Shown: piece by piece, positions 1-10,916 of the stretch | How the letters are laid out: each line of letters starts with the position of its first letter | Numbering within the stretch: position 1 is the stretch's first letter | The notes under the pieces: model-generated | Seen by the model: only the letters and a program-made list of their open reading frames with translations | The model's database searches: none | Told to the model about the DNA's origin: nothing | Made by a program: the position numbers and the translations under genes | NCBI GenBank assembly: GCA_029263055.1 | Contig: JAJCYG010000107.1 | Coordinates: 33,230 to 97,229 of the forward strand | From: Actinomycetes bacterium | Lineage (GTDB): Bacteria > Auribacterota > JAJCYG01 | Direction of reading: 5' to 3' | DNA: 64,000 nt

Positions 1-816
1 TTCGCCACGAAAAACTTCTACAGAAGGGCCGGTCATAAAGACATGGTTGCTTGCTTCGTCCCATTCGATTTGAAGGGTGCCTCCTAAAAGCTCGACTTCT
101 ACATTTCTGCCTGTATTGCCTGTGAGCACACCGGCTACGACACTGGCACACGCACCTGTACCACAAGCTAATGTTTGTCCTGATCCACGTTCCCAGACTA
201 GGCATTTAATTTTTTCTGGGGACTGAACTTGAATAAACTCAACGTTTGTTCTGTTTGGAAACTTTTCATGATTTTCAATCAATGGACCCCATTTGTGTAA
301 ATCAGTAACCGATCCATTTTTTTCAAAAATAACGCAATGTGGGTTTCCCATTGAAACAGCTGTGACATCAAATTTTTCATATTCTACTTCTAAGGGTTGA
401 TTCACCACTTGGCCATCAAAACCAGTTGGGATTTTTTTGCCTTCAAGGATTGGCTCGCCCATATCCACACGGATGCCATTACCTGTAATAACAGGCTTCA
501 TGATGCCACCTAATGTTTCCACGGTCATTTCTTTGCTTTTAACAATAAAATAGCGATAGGCAAAATCAGCAATACAACGAATGCCGTTGCCGCACATTTC
601 GACTTCATCCCCATCCGCATTAAAGATAAGCATTTTAATATCAGCCACTTCAGAAGGCGCAATCACGAGTAATTGATCTGCCCCAATTCCAAAGTTGCGG
701 TCACAGAGCTTCTGTATTTGGTCTTTGTTCAAACCAAACGGCTCTTTCAACGCATCCATGACAACAAAGTCATTTCCTGCGCCATGCATTTTTGCAAATA
801 ATATTTTTTCGCTCAT
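1..816 (-). CDS. dapF: Diaminopimelate epimerase DapF, 3' end truncated by window start
   Basis: Reading the minus strand from the ATG at 816 gives MSEKILFAKMHGAGNDFVVMDAL...NADGDEVEMCGNGIRC...LACGTGACASVVAG, including both catalytic-Cys motifs. Absent from the ORF track because it runs off the window. Confidence 0.93.
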   Translation of the reverse strand, partial: MSEKILFAKMHGAGNDFVVMDALKEPFGLNKDQIQKLCDRNFGIGADQLLVIAPSEVADIKMLIFNADGDEVEMCGNGIRCIADFAYRYFIVKSKEMTVETLGGIMKPVITGNGIRVDMGEPILEGKKIPTGFDGQVVNQPLEVEYEKFDVTAVSMGNPHCVIFEKNGSVTDLHKWGPLIENHEKFPNRTNVEFIQVQSPEKIKCLVWERGSGQTLACGTGACASVVAGVLTGNTGRNVEVELLGGTLQIEWDEASNHVFMTGPSVEVFRGE

Positions 817-821
817 TTTAT

Positions 822-2078
822 TTACCACTCAGGGAATTTTTCGCCCGCAATCAGCTGGTCCACATTTTCCCGTTCTTTAATCACGCTATATTTATCCCCA
901 TTGACTAAGACTTCAACCGCACGTGGTCGGGTATTGTAATTTGAAGCCATGGTAAAGCCATAGGCTCCGGCACTCTTCACTAAGATCAGCTCCCCTTCTT
1001 CTACGACAGGGATGGAACGAGCTTTGGCAAAGAAGTCGCCTGTTTCACAAATGGGGCCCACAATATCAGCCACCATTTCACTTCCGTTTTTGTTTTGATC
1101 CACAGTGGTGATTTCATGATACGCTTCGTACAAACTTGGGCGAATCAAATCATTCATGGCGGCATCCACAATCACAAACTTTTTAGTTGGGTTTTCTTTA
1201 ATGTAGATCACTTTAGAAACCAACACGCCCGCATTACCCGCAATAAATCGACCCGGCTCCATCATTAATGTCAGCCCTAAGTCTTCAATTAAAGGACGAA
1301 TCGCCTCAGCAAACTCTGCTGCTGTTGCCGGTTGTTCTTCTTCATAAACAATGCCTAATCCACCCCCAATATCAAAATATTTTAAGTCAATGCCTTGTGT
1401 TCTGATATCTTCAATCCAAACAAGCATTTTTTTAATGGCATCGACATAAGGAGATGTTTTTGTGATTTGAGAACCAATGTGCATTTGAATTCCCACCACA
1501 TCAATCGAGCTTAATCCTTTTGCTTCATTAAAAAGTTGTTTGGCCCGGTCAATATCTAAACCAAATTTGCTTTCAGCTTTACCGGTTGTAATATATTTAT
1601 GGGTTTGTGGGTCCACATCAGGGTTGACCCGAATTGCCACAGGTCCTTTTTTGCCTAAGCGCTCAGCCACTTGCGCAATCAAGCGCAGTTCAGGCTCTGA
1701 CTCTACAGTGAAGAATAGAATACCTGTGTTAATCGCCAATTCAATTTCATCTTCGGTTTTACCGACTCCAGCAAACACAACTTTTTGAGGATCAACCCCT
1801 GCTTTAAGCACGCGTTGCAATTCCCCACCTGAAACAATGTCAAAGCCAGAGCCCGCATCTGATAAGGTTTTACAAACCGCAATGTTTGAGTTTGTTTTAA
1901 CCGAATAACAGATCAAATGCGGCACATAACTGAATGCCTCATCTAATTCTTTAAAACGATCCACAAAATAGTTTTGACTGTAAATAAACGCAGGGGTTCC
2001 CACCTTCTGCACAATCTCTTTTACAGAAACATTTTCACAGTGATATTCGTTATTTTTTACCTGAAAGGCACTTTCCAT
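822..2078 (-). CDS. lysA: Diaminopimelate decarboxylase
   Basis: PLP-dependent fold III decarboxylase motifs (CYSVKTNSN, HIGSQI, EPGRFI, CETGDFFA); adjacent to dapF. Confidence 0.95.
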   Translation of the reverse strand: MESAFQVKNNEYHCENVSVKEIVQKVGTPAFIYSQNYFVDRFKELDEAFSYVPHLICYSVKTNSNIAVCKTLSDAGSGFDIVSGGELQRVLKAGVDPQKVVFAGVGKTEDEIELAINTGILFFTVESEPELRLIAQVAERLGKKGPVAIRVNPDVDPQTHKYITTGKAESKFGLDIDRAKQLFNEAKGLSSIDVVGIQMHIGSQITKTSPYVDAIKKMLVWIEDIRTQGIDLKYFDIGGGLGIVYEEEQPATAAEFAEAIRPLIEDLGLTLMMEPGRFIAGNAGVLVSKVIYIKENPTKKFVIVDAAMNDLIRPSLYEAYHEITTVDQNKNGSEMVADIVGPICETGDFFAKARSIPVVEEGELILVKSAGAYGFTMASNYNTRPRAVEVLVNGDKYSVIKERENVDQLIAGEKFPEW

Positions 2079-3489
2079 TGTACTTCCCTTTATTTTTGCT
2101 TAATCTTTTTTTCCAGACAGAAATCATTTTTTTCACTTCTTTAGGGGAGGTCCCACCTAAAGAAGCTTTTCCTTCAACAGAGGTTCTAAACGAGAGCAAG
2201 TCTTTGGCTTCTTTACCAAAGAGTTTGCTTGCTTGTTTCAAGTCTGCTGAAGTCAAATCTCTCAATTGCTTTCGCTCTAACAAGGTTGAAGAGACCAAAC
2301 CACCAATCACTCCATGTGCTTGTCTAAACGGCATTCCCTTTTTAACCAAGTACTCAGCCAAATCAGTGGCTAAAGCAAAATCATTTAGTTTCAGATGCAC
2401 TTCATCATGATTCACTTTCAACCCTTGCATCATCTGCTCAAAGATTTCCAAAATAGCTTTGACTGTTGCAATCGAATCCATGATTGGACCTTTATCTTCT
2501 TGCATATCTCGGTTATACGCTAAAGGCAATCCCTTCATGATTGTCAGTAATGTCATTAAGTTACCGTATAATCTTCCGGTTTTCCCTCTTGTCAGTTCTG
2601 CCACATCTGGATTCATCTTTTGCGGCATAATACTGCTGCCCGTACAAAACGATTCATCCAGTTCAATGTAGTTAAACTCTGAAGAGGTCCACAACACCAA
2701 CTCTTCACTCATTCTTGAAAAATGCATCCCTAAGATGGCACAGGCTGAAGCTGTTTCAATCAGATCATCTCTATCAGCCACTGTGTCCATGCTGTTTTCA
2801 GAGACTTTGGAAAACTTTAATAGCTTAGCCACATACTCTCGATCAATCGGCAGACTGGTTCCAGCCATGGCCCCTGCACCCAAAGGCAACACATCGGTTC
2901 GTTCTAAAATATCTTCAAACCGACTTTTGTCTCGATCTAACATCGACACATAAGCGAGCAAGTGATGCGAAAAGAGAATGGGTTGAGCTTGTTGCAAATG
3001 GGTGTAGCCTGAAAAGACCACGCCATAATACGACTCAGCTAATTTCACCAACACACTTTGCACACGTTCAATCAACAAAATGATTGAAACCACTTCATGT
3101 CTTAAGAATAATCTTGTTGCAGTCGCAACTTGATCATTTCTACTTCGAGCAGAATGGACTTTTCCCCCAACTTCACCCACTAACTTTGTGAGATAAGTTT
3201 CAATATTCATATGAATATCTTCTAGCTTAGGATTTGGTTTCCATTTACCACTTAAAAAATCTTTTTCAACTTTGTCCAGGCCCCCTAATAAGGTTTTAGC
3301 CTCTTTTTGAGACAAAATCTTGCACTTCCCAAGCATTTTCACATGGGCTCGACTGCCAGCAATATCAAACAAAGCTAATTGAGAATCAACACTGAGCGAC
3401 TCAGTAAAACTTTCTACCAATTCATGGGTAGGTTTACTGAAACGACTCCCCCACAGTTTCTTTTTTTGATTCTTTTTTTTCTTTTTCAT
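2050..3489 (-). CDS. argH: Argininosuccinate lyase
   Basis: KLWGSRF N-terminus, HSARSRNDQVATATRL, TGSSIMPQKMNPDVAE signature. Confidence 0.95.
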   Translation of the reverse strand: MKKKKKNQKKKLWGSRFSKPTHELVESFTESLSVDSQLALFDIAGSRAHVKMLGKCKILSQKEAKTLLGGLDKVEKDFLSGKWKPNPKLEDIHMNIETYLTKLVGEVGGKVHSARSRNDQVATATRLFLRHEVVSIILLIERVQSVLVKLAESYYGVVFSGYTHLQQAQPILFSHHLLAYVSMLDRDKSRFEDILERTDVLPLGAGAMAGTSLPIDREYVAKLLKFSKVSENSMDTVADRDDLIETASACAILGMHFSRMSEELVLWTSSEFNYIELDESFCTGSSIMPQKMNPDVAELTRGKTGRLYGNLMTLLTIMKGLPLAYNRDMQEDKGPIMDSIATVKAILEIFEQMMQGLKVNHDEVHLKLNDFALATDLAEYLVKKGMPFRQAHGVIGGLVSSTLLERKQLRDLTSADLKQASKLFGKEAKDLLSFRTSVEGKASLGGTSPKEVKKMISVWKKRLSKNKGKYNGKCLSGKK

Positions 3490-4685
3490 TATTTCCCTGT
3501 TATTTTTTTGTGCACTTTAAGTCTGAGTGCATTTAACTTAATAAACCCTTCTGCATCTTTTTGGTCGTAAACCGTATCTTCTTCAAAGGTGGCAATGTTC
3601 TCATCATATAAAGAAGAATCTGATTTTCTTCCCTCTACAATCACATTTCCTTTATAGAGCTTTAACCGGACGGTTCCATTCACATTTTTTTGGCTCTCAA
3701 TCACAGTCTGCTTTAATAATTCCATTTCAGGTGAAAACCAAAAACCGTTATAAATGAGTTTTGCAATCTTTGGCATCAACTCATCTTTTAAGTGCATTAC
3801 TTCTCGATCTAAAGTGAGTGATTCAATCGCTCGATGAGCAGGCAATAAAATCGTTCCGCCTGGTGTTTCGTATACGCCACGTGATTTCATCCCCACAAAT
3901 CGGTTTTCAACCATGTCCACTCGGCCAATCCCATTTTCTCCACCTAATTTGTTTAACGCTTCAAGCATCTCAGCTGCGGAGAGTTTTTTTCCATCTAAAG
4001 CAACCGGAATCCCTTTTTCAAACTCAATCTCAATGATCGTCGGTTGATCAGGTGCTTTCTCAGGTGATACTGATAACAAAAACATATCTTCAGGTGGCCC
4101 ATCCCAAGGATCTTCTAGAATCCCTCCTTCAAAACTAATATGAAGTAAGTTCCGATCACTTGAATAAGGTTTTTCTTTTGTCACAGGAATTTCAATCCCA
4201 TGCTTTTGAGCATAGTTGATCAAATCAGTTCGTGATTTAAATTCCCAATCTCTCCAAGGAGCAATCACTTTAATGTCGGGTTGCAACGCAAAGTAACCGA
4301 GTTCAAATCGAACCTGATCATTTCCTTTACCTGTTGCCCCGTGAGACACATAAGCAGCGTTCTCTTTTTGAGCAATCTCAATCTGTTTTTTAGCAATCAA
4401 AGGACGTGCAATCGCTGTTCCTAGCAAATAAGTTCCTTCATAAATCGTATTAGCTTGAATCATGGGAAAAACATAATCACGCACAAACTCTTCACGCAAG
4501 TCTTTCACATAACATTTAGAAGCCCCTGTTTTGAGGGCTTTCTCTTCAATGGCTTCGAGTTCTTTACCTTGTCCCAATTCAGCAGCAAAGGCAATCACAT
4601 CAAGATCTCTCTCTTCAACCAACCATTTAATAATGATAGAAGTATCCAAACCACCTGAATAAGCTAAAACGACTTTGTCTTTCAT
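3489..4685 (-). CDS. argG: Argininosuccinate synthase
   Basis: [33 protein letters not shown]. Confidence 0.96.
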   Translation of the reverse strand: MKDKVVLAYSGGLDTSIIIKWLVEERDLDVIAFAAELGQGKELEAIEEKALKTGASKCYVKDLREEFVRDYVFPMIQANTIYEGTYLLGTAIARPLIAKKQIEIAQKENAAYVSHGATGKGNDQVRFELGYFALQPDIKVIAPWRDWEFKSRTDLINYAQKHGIEIPVTKEKPYSSDRNLLHISFEGGILEDPWDGPPEDMFLLSVSPEKAPDQPTIIEIEFEKGIPVALDGKKLSAAEMLEALNKLGGENGIGRVDMVENRFVGMKSRGVYETPGGTILLPAHRAIESLTLDREVMHLKDELMPKIAKLIYNGFWFSPEMELLKQTVIESQKNVNGTVRLKLYKGNVIVEGRKSDSSLYDENIATFEEDTVYDQKDAEGFIKLNALRLKVHKKITGK

Positions 4686-5617
4686 TGTTTCCTCTTCTTC
4701 TTATTTAATAACAATGCCACGATTCCTTTTTGCACATGAAGTCGGTTCCCTGCTTCATGAAAGAAAATACTATTTGGGCCATCTGCGACTTCAGCGGTCA
4801 CTTCATCCCCGCGGTGTGCCGGCAAACAGTGCATGATCACCACATTTTTCTTGGCTCGATCAACTAACTTTTGATTGACCTGGTACGGCTTTAATCTTTT
4901 TAATCGAATTTTCTCTTCTTTTTCTTGTCCCATACTGACCCATGTGTCGGTATAAATCACATCTGCTTTTTGAACCGCTTTCTTAGGATCAGTCTCAAAG
5001 CTAATTTTAGCTTTTGATTTCTTTGCCAGCTGCAACACTTCATTCCAAACTTTTTTAACAGGGTGATCTTTTTTAGGCGCGCAGATCACGAGCTCCAAAC
5101 CTAACTTAGCCGCCCCATATAACCAGGAATGGGCCATATTATTTGCGCCATCCCCAATATAAACAATCTTCAATGGCTTTAATTTCTTTTTCACTTCAAT
5201 CAATGTGTAAAGATCAGCTAAAACTTGAACCGGATGCAACCAGTCCGTCAATCCATTGATCACCGGCACTGAAGCGGCTTCTGCAAAATCAGTTAATGTC
5301 TTATGCGAATACGTTCTAAGCATCACCCCATCCACATATTGCGATAAAACCTTTGCTGTATCTGAAACGGTTTCTCCTCGACCAATCTGAATATCTCTAT
5401 GGCTTAAAAAAATCGCATGCCCACCTAATTGGAGCATAGCCACTTCAAATGAAACCCGTGTTCGAGTCGATGATTTCTCAAAAATCATCCCTAATATTTT
5501 TCCTTTTAAAAGAGTCGGGTTGTTCTTTGCTTTTAACTTCTTTGTCATAGCAAAGATCGCTTCAATCTCTTTTACAGACAAATCTTTTAATGAGAGTAAA
5601 TCTTTATTTTTAAGCAT
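4682..5617 (-). CDS. argF: Ornithine carbamoyltransferase; the ORF is open to 5647 but the likely start is the internal Met ([12 protein letters not shown])
   Basis: [12 protein letters not shown] carbamoyl-phosphate motif, [12 protein letters not shown]. Confidence 0.93.
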   Translation of the reverse strand: MLKNKDLLSLKDLSVKEIEAIFAMTKKLKAKNNPTLLKGKILGMIFEKSSTRTRVSFEVAMLQLGGHAIFLSHRDIQIGRGETVSDTAKVLSQYVDGVMLRTYSHKTLTDFAEAASVPVINGLTDWLHPVQVLADLYTLIEVKKKLKPLKIVYIGDGANNMAHSWLYGAAKLGLELVICAPKKDHPVKKVWNEVLQLAKKSKAKISFETDPKKAVQKADVIYTDTWVSMGQEKEEKIRLKRLKPYQVNQKLVDRAKKNVVIMHCLPAHRGDEVTAEVADGPNSIFFHEAGNRLHVQKGIVALLLNKKKRKQ

Positions 5618-6812
5618 CTCGCAATACCTCTTCGATGACATCGACACCTTTCATTAAATCATCTTCAAAAATATTAAGTGCCGGTAAAATTCTAAGCACA
5701 TTGGTTCCTGCTCGATTGACCAAGACCCCTTTTTCCATGCATTTAGCAATCAACAGGGACACATCTTCTTCAACTTCAATCCCAATCAAAAAGCCCGAAC
5801 CTCGGACATCTTTAATCACGTTGAGCTCCCCTTTGAGCTGTTCAAAACGTTGCATCACTTTAGCTGAAAGCTGATTCACATTAATCAATAGGTTCTGGTT
5901 TTCAATGGTGTCTAATACGGCTTGAGCCACGGCACACACAAACGGAGAACCTCCAAAAGTAGAAGCATGGGTTCCAGGTTGCATTTTATCGGCAAATTGT
6001 GGTTTGGCTACAAACGCGCCAATAGGAATCCCCCCACCCAAAGCTTTAGCTAAAGTCATCACATCAGGTTCCACACCATACTGCTGAAACCCAAACCAAG
6101 TACCGGTTCTTCCTATGCCTGTTTGGACTTCATCAAAAATCAACACAATCCCATGTTCATCACAGAGAGCTCTCAAACCTTTTAAAAATTCAGTCGTCGC
6201 AGGGTAAACTCCACCCTCTCCTTGAATCGGCTCCAACATAATGGCCGCTGTTTTTTCATTCACCAATGCTTTTACACTTTCAAGATTGTTAAATTCAGCA
6301 TAATGAAACCCGGGAACTAAAGGTTCAAACCCTTTGTGCACTTTGTCTTGTCCTGTTGCGGTCAGCGTGGCAAACGTTCTTCCATGAAATGATTGTTTAA
6401 ATGTAATCACTTCGTGTCGTCCTTTTTGAGAGCCCACTAATCGCGCGAGTTTTAACGCACCTTCATTGGCTTCAGCCCCACTATTGGCAAAAAAACATTT
6501 TCCTTCAAAACTTTTTTCAATGATTGCCTTAGCCAACTTTCCTTGCCATGGGTGACAATAATTATTTGGCAGATGCAACAACACTTTTGCTTGTTCTTGA
6601 ATCACTTCTTGTAATTCTACAGGAGCATGCCCCAAAGGATTAGACCCCCAACCTGGATAAAGATCTAGGTAACGCTCCCCATCTGAACCCCAAACATAAG
6701 ACCCTTCTCCTTGAACCAAAACCATCCCGTTCTTTAAATAAGAAGGAATCACATACTGGTCATAAAGACTCATTACATCTTCTTTTGTGTTTATTTCAGT
6801 TGTTTCGCTCAT
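5610..6812 (-). CDS. argD: Acetylornithine aminotransferase
   Basis: Class III aminotransferase: FANSGAEANEGALKLAR, IFDEVQTGIGRTG, TLAKALGGGIPIGAF; lies within the arg cluster. Confidence 0.93.
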   Translation of the reverse strand: MSETTEINTKEDVMSLYDQYVIPSYLKNGMVLVQGEGSYVWGSDGERYLDLYPGWGSNPLGHAPVELQEVIQEQAKVLLHLPNNYCHPWQGKLAKAIIEKSFEGKCFFANSGAEANEGALKLARLVGSQKGRHEVITFKQSFHGRTFATLTATGQDKVHKGFEPLVPGFHYAEFNNLESVKALVNEKTAAIMLEPIQGEGGVYPATTEFLKGLRALCDEHGIVLIFDEVQTGIGRTGTWFGFQQYGVEPDVMTLAKALGGGIPIGAFVAKPQFADKMQPGTHASTFGGSPFVCAVAQAVLDTIENQNLLINVNQLSAKVMQRFEQLKGELNVIKDVRGSGFLIGIEVEEDVSLLIAKCMEKGVLVNRAGTNVLRILPALNIFEDDLMKGVDVIEEVLRDA

Positions 6813-7666
6813 TGTATAATTTCCGTTCCAACCCCTTTGTCTGTGAAAATCTCAAGCAATAAGGAATGCTGCACTGTTCCATCAATAATGTGTGTTTTAT
6901 GCACCCCTGATTTAACCGATTGCAACCCAGATCGAATTTTAGGGATCATTCCCCCTTCAATCACTTTATCTGCAATTAAATGCTCTGCTTCATTAATGTG
7001 AACCGTTGACAATAATGAAGACTCATCTGTCTTATCCTTAAAAATCCCTTCAACATTAGTTAAATAAACCAATTTTTCTGCTTTTAACGCTGCGGCAATT
7101 GCACCTGCGGCAATATCTGCATTTAAGTTGTACGCATGTTTGTCTTCGCCTAATCCAATCGGAGCAATCACAGGAACAATATCTTGTTGGCACAATTCTA
7201 AAATTTTATTCACACTCACATGTGTTGCTTCACCTACAAAACCAAGATCAGTACCTTTTGTCTCTTTTTTCTTACAATAAATTAACTCATCGGTCTTTCC
7301 TGACAAACCTTGAGCGTCTCCACCATAGCGTTTGATTTCATTCACAATCGATCCATTGACTTCCATAAGCACTTCTTCGACAACTTCCATCGTCGCTTCG
7401 TCAGTAATTCTTAACCCATCAATAAACTTGGGCTCCACATTTTTTTCATGTAAGCGCTTACTTATAGCATTGCCCCCACCATGAACAATGATAGGGTGCA
7501 TGCCCACACATTCCATTAAGATCACATCTTTAAACACACTGGCAAGCGACAGATCTTCAGCCATAGTGCTCCCACCATACTTAATCACCACAATTTTATT
7601 TCTAAAATTTTGGATGTATGGAAGCGCTTCAATTAAGACTGCTGCTTTTTCAATGTACTCTTTCAT
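6809..7666 (-). CDS. argB: Acetylglutamate kinase
   Basis: VIKYGGSTM, VHGGGNAIS, YNLNADIAAGAIA. Confidence 0.95.
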   Translation of the reverse strand: MKEYIEKAAVLIEALPYIQNFRNKIVVIKYGGSTMAEDLSLASVFKDVILMECVGMHPIIVHGGGNAISKRLHEKNVEPKFIDGLRITDEATMEVVEEVLMEVNGSIVNEIKRYGGDAQGLSGKTDELIYCKKKETKGTDLGFVGEATHVSVNKILELCQQDIVPVIAPIGLGEDKHAYNLNADIAAGAIAAALKAEKLVYLTNVEGIFKDKTDESSLLSTVHINEAEHLIADKVIEGGMIPKIRSGLQSVKSGVHKTHIIDGTVQHSLLLEIFTDKGVGTEIIQ

Positions 7667-7681
7667 TTTTTAATTCCTAAA

Positions 7682-8890
7682 CTACACGTTAATGTCGATG
7701 TACTTGTGCGACAGATCACACGTCATCATTTTATCTGAATGCTTACCCACATTTAATTCGATTCGAATCGTTAAATACGACTTTTTCAAAAAGCTGACGA
7801 TTTGGCTTTTAGAGACCCCATTAGAAATCCCCTTGCTCACTACTTTTTTATTTCCATAATAGAGATCAATCTTATCTTCATTGATCTTAGCTTTTGAATA
7901 ACCAATCGCAGCTAAGATTCTTCCCCAAGAGGCAATGTTCTCTCCGTAAAAAGAGGTTTTAGTCAGCTTAGAATTAACCACCGACTCACACACTTTAAAC
8001 GCATCTTCTTTAGACTTAGCTCCATTGACTTGAAACTCGACAAACTTAGTGGCTCCTTCGCCATCTAACACAATGGCTTTAGCCATTTCTAAATTAACGT
8101 AGTTCAGTGCTTGCTCAAACTGCTTACTGGCAGCATCGCCACCTTTAAAAACTTTGTTGCCTGCTTGGCCATTAGCCAAACAAAAGACCGTGTCATTTGT
8201 ACTGGTATCCCCATCCACATCAATTCGATTAAAGGTTTGATCCACTGAATTCTTCAGAGCTTTTTGTAAATACTTCTTATCCACATTGGCATCAGTTGTC
8301 ACAAAACAAAACATGGTTGCCATATTCGGTCGAATCATTCCCGAACCTTTAGCAATCGCCCCAATCTTAATCACAGTTCCATTGATCTTAACTTTAATTG
8401 CAATTGATTTAGGCACAATGTCTGTGGTCATGATCCCTTTAGCAGCTGAATCGCCTCCTGCTTTTGAAATCTTTTTGCTTAACTTTTGAATCCCCTGAAC
8501 CACATTGTCCATGGGCAAGTAAGTTCCAATAGAACCGGTTGACCCTACTAACACGTCTTCTTTTTTAAGCCCCAATGCTTTGGCTGTGACTTGAGTCATC
8601 TTTTCAGAATCTCTCAAACCCTTTTTACCTGTACAGGCATTGGCACAACCGCTCGAAGCCACAATAGCTTGAGCTTTTCCATTTTTCACATGCGCTTTGG
8701 AAACTTTTACAGGAGCAGCGTGCACTTGGTTCTGAGTAAACACCCCAGCTGCATGTGCTGGAACCTCGGACACAATCAAAGTCAAGTCAGGCTTAGCTTT
8801 TCGCTTGATCCCGCAATAGAGCCCACCGACTAAAAAACCAATAGGTGCCCCCACATTTCCTTTAATTTTACTTATTTTGATTTTGCTCAT
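7682..8890 (-). CDS. argJ: Bifunctional glutamate N-acetyltransferase/ornithine acetyltransferase
   Basis: ArgJ-type sequence; KGSGMIRPNMATMFCF self-cleavage region; arg cluster context. Confidence 0.95.
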   Translation of the reverse strand: MSKIKISKIKGNVGAPIGFLVGGLYCGIKRKAKPDLTLIVSEVPAHAAGVFTQNQVHAAPVKVSKAHVKNGKAQAIVASSGCANACTGKKGLRDSEKMTQVTAKALGLKKEDVLVGSTGSIGTYLPMDNVVQGIQKLSKKISKAGGDSAAKGIMTTDIVPKSIAIKVKINGTVIKIGAIAKGSGMIRPNMATMFCFVTTDANVDKKYLQKALKNSVDQTFNRIDVDGDTSTNDTVFCLANGQAGNKVFKGGDAASKQFEQALNYVNLEMAKAIVLDGEGATKFVEFQVNGAKSKEDAFKVCESVVNSKLTKTSFYGENIASWGRILAAIGYSKAKINEDKIDLYYGNKKVVSKGISNGVSKSQIVSFLKKSYLTIRIELNVGKHSDKMMTCDLSHKYIDINV

Positions 8891-8900
8891 CTGCTTCCCC

Positions 8901-9932
8901 TTAGATCAGCCCAGCAGTTTCATCAAACCCACACATTAAATTCATGTTATGGACTGCCTGGCCTGAAGCCCCTTTCACTAAATTATCAATCACTGCGACT
9001 AAAATGATTCTCTCTGTTCTAGGATCAACTCGAACTGCAATGTCGCAATAGTTGGTCCCCACCACATCTTGAATCTCAGGTAACTTTTCATATTGTCTGA
9101 CTCGCACAAACGGTTCTTTTTCATAAAACCGAGATACTCGAGCCAGCACTTCTTTTTGATGCAATTTCTTTTTCAAATCTAAATAAATCGTACTTAAAAT
9201 CCCTCGATTAATAGGAAGCAAGTGAGGTGTAAAATTAACCTCAACCTTTTGCTCTAACCCCAAACTCAACTGCTCTTCAATCTCAGGTGTATGGCGATGA
9301 GTCGTAATCCCATACGCTTTAAAGTTTTCAGTCACTTCAGCAAACTGAGTGGCTAAAGAGGCTTTTCTACCGGCTCCACTCACACCACTCTTAGAATCAA
9401 TAATGATGGAATCAAAATCAATCTCTTTTGATTTAAGCAATGGCGCAATCGGCAAAAGTGCCGAAGTGGGATAACACCCAGGATTGGCCACTAAATCAGC
9501 TTTTTTGATTTCATCCCGATGCAACTCAGGCATCCCATAAACCGCTTTTTTCAAACTCGCACTATCAATGTGTGGTGTGTGATACCACTTTTCAAAGGCT
9601 TGAGTGTCTTGGATTCGATAATCAGCACTCAAATCAACCACTTTAACTCCTGCTTTTAATAAAGCTGGCGCCACACTCATTGAAACGCCATGAGGCAAGG
9701 CTAAAAAGAACAGATCTTCATCTTTTTTCCATTTATCAAGATCCCACTTTTCAATCTTTAGGGATGCTCGTCCCGCAAAACGAGGAAACTCTTCATCAAA
9801 AAGATGTTCTCCTTCTTCGCTTGCGTAAAGATGCCCCATTTCGGCATACGGATGACTTGCCAAGATATGAACTAACTCTTGTCCTGTGTAACCTCTTGCA
9901 CCAATTATAGAAACTCTTATTTTATTTTTCAT
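8901..9932 (-). CDS. argC: N-acetyl-gamma-glutamyl-phosphate reductase
   Basis: IIGARGYTGQELVHIL, VANPGCYPTSALL. Confidence 0.95.
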   Translation of the reverse strand: MKNKIRVSIIGARGYTGQELVHILASHPYAEMGHLYASEEGEHLFDEEFPRFAGRASLKIEKWDLDKWKKDEDLFFLALPHGVSMSVAPALLKAGVKVVDLSADYRIQDTQAFEKWYHTPHIDSASLKKAVYGMPELHRDEIKKADLVANPGCYPTSALLPIAPLLKSKEIDFDSIIIDSKSGVSGAGRKASLATQFAEVTENFKAYGITTHRHTPEIEEQLSLGLEQKVEVNFTPHLLPINRGILSTIYLDLKKKLHQKEVLARVSRFYEKEPFVRVRQYEKLPEIQDVVGTNYCDIAVRVDPRTERIILVAVIDNLVKGASGQAVHNMNLMCGFDETAGLI

Positions 9933-9951
9933 TATTAGTTATCCATTTTTC

Positions 9952-9987
9952 AAAAAAAAAAGCAGGAGGGGCTTCAACCTCCTGCTT
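9952..9987 (-). terminator. Rho-independent terminator downstream of rpsI
   Basis: Minus strand AGCAGGAGG-TTGAAGCC-CCTCCTGCT followed by a T-run; 9-bp perfect stem. Confidence 0.88.
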
Positions 9988-10015
9988 TCTAAGTTCAAAT
10001 TGTAAAATAAAGATA

Positions 10016-10405
10016 TTATCTCTTAGAAAATTGAAACCGTTTACGTGCTCCTTTTTGGCCATATTTTTTACGCTCGCGCATACGTGGATCGCGAGTTAAA
10101 AAACCAGCTTTACGCAAAGGAGATTTAAACGCTTCATCTAAATTAAGAAGAGCCCGTGAAATACCATGTCTGAGAGCACCGGCTTGACCCGATAATCCGC
10201 CACCTGACACTAGGGCTGTAATATCAAATTTATTTAATGATTCAGTCACATTCAAAGGTTGTCTGATAATCATCATCAAAATATCTGTTTGGAAATAGGC
10301 TTTGGCATCCCGTTTGTTGACAGTAATCTTCCCTGTACCCGGAGTGAGTCTCACTCGAGCTGAAGAAGTTTTTCTTCTACCTGTAGCCCCTTTTACTTTT
10401 TCCAT
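10016..10405 (-). CDS. rpsI: 30S ribosomal protein S9
   Basis: [12 protein letters not shown]...[21 protein letters not shown]-terminus. Confidence 0.97.
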   Translation of the reverse strand: MEKVKGATGRRKTSSARVRLTPGTGKITVNKRDAKAYFQTDILMMIIRQPLNVTESLNKFDITALVSGGGLSGQAGALRHGISRALLNLDEAFKSPLRKAGFLTRDPRMRERKKYGQKGARKRFQFSKR

Positions 10406-10408
10406 GGC

Positions 10409-10864
10409 TTATCTTAGTCCTTCATATTTTGGTAGAACCAAAGGTTCTGGTGTTTGAGCTGTTTCTTTATAATCTGTACCCACATAAAGCTTTAATTTCT
10501 TAATTGCGGCTCTTCCCAATCGATTCATAGGCATCATACGACGCACTGACTCGAAAAGAACCATTTCAGGCTTCTCTGCTTTCACCTTAGCAAAGGTTTG
10601 TTTCCGTAACCCACCTGGATAACCAGAGTGATGGTAATAAGCCATTTGTTCTTCTTTTTTACCTGTTAATTTGATCTTATCAACATTGGTCACCACCACG
10701 TAATCTCCACAATCTACATGAGGAGTAAAACGAGTTTTCCCTTTGCCTCTAAGGAGTTCTACAAGCTTAGTGGCCAGACGTCCTAACACAACACCTTCAG
10801 CATCAATAACATACCACTTTCTTGTCACATCTTCTTTATGCCATGCAATAGTTGACTTCTTCAT
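10409..10864 (-). CDS. rplM: 50S ribosomal protein L13
   Basis: WYVIDAEGVVLGRLATKLVELLRGK; immediately upstream of rpsI. Confidence 0.97.
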   Translation of the reverse strand: MKKSTIAWHKEDVTRKWYVIDAEGVVLGRLATKLVELLRGKGKTRFTPHVDCGDYVVVTNVDKIKLTGKKEEQMAYYHHSGYPGGLRKQTFAKVKAEKPEMVLFESVRRMMPMNRLGRAAIKKLKLYVGTDYKETAQTPEPLVLPKYEGLR

Positions 10865-10916
10865 AATATTCCTTCTAAATTTTGGACGGTGATATTAGTA
10901 CACGCTCTCCTAGGTG

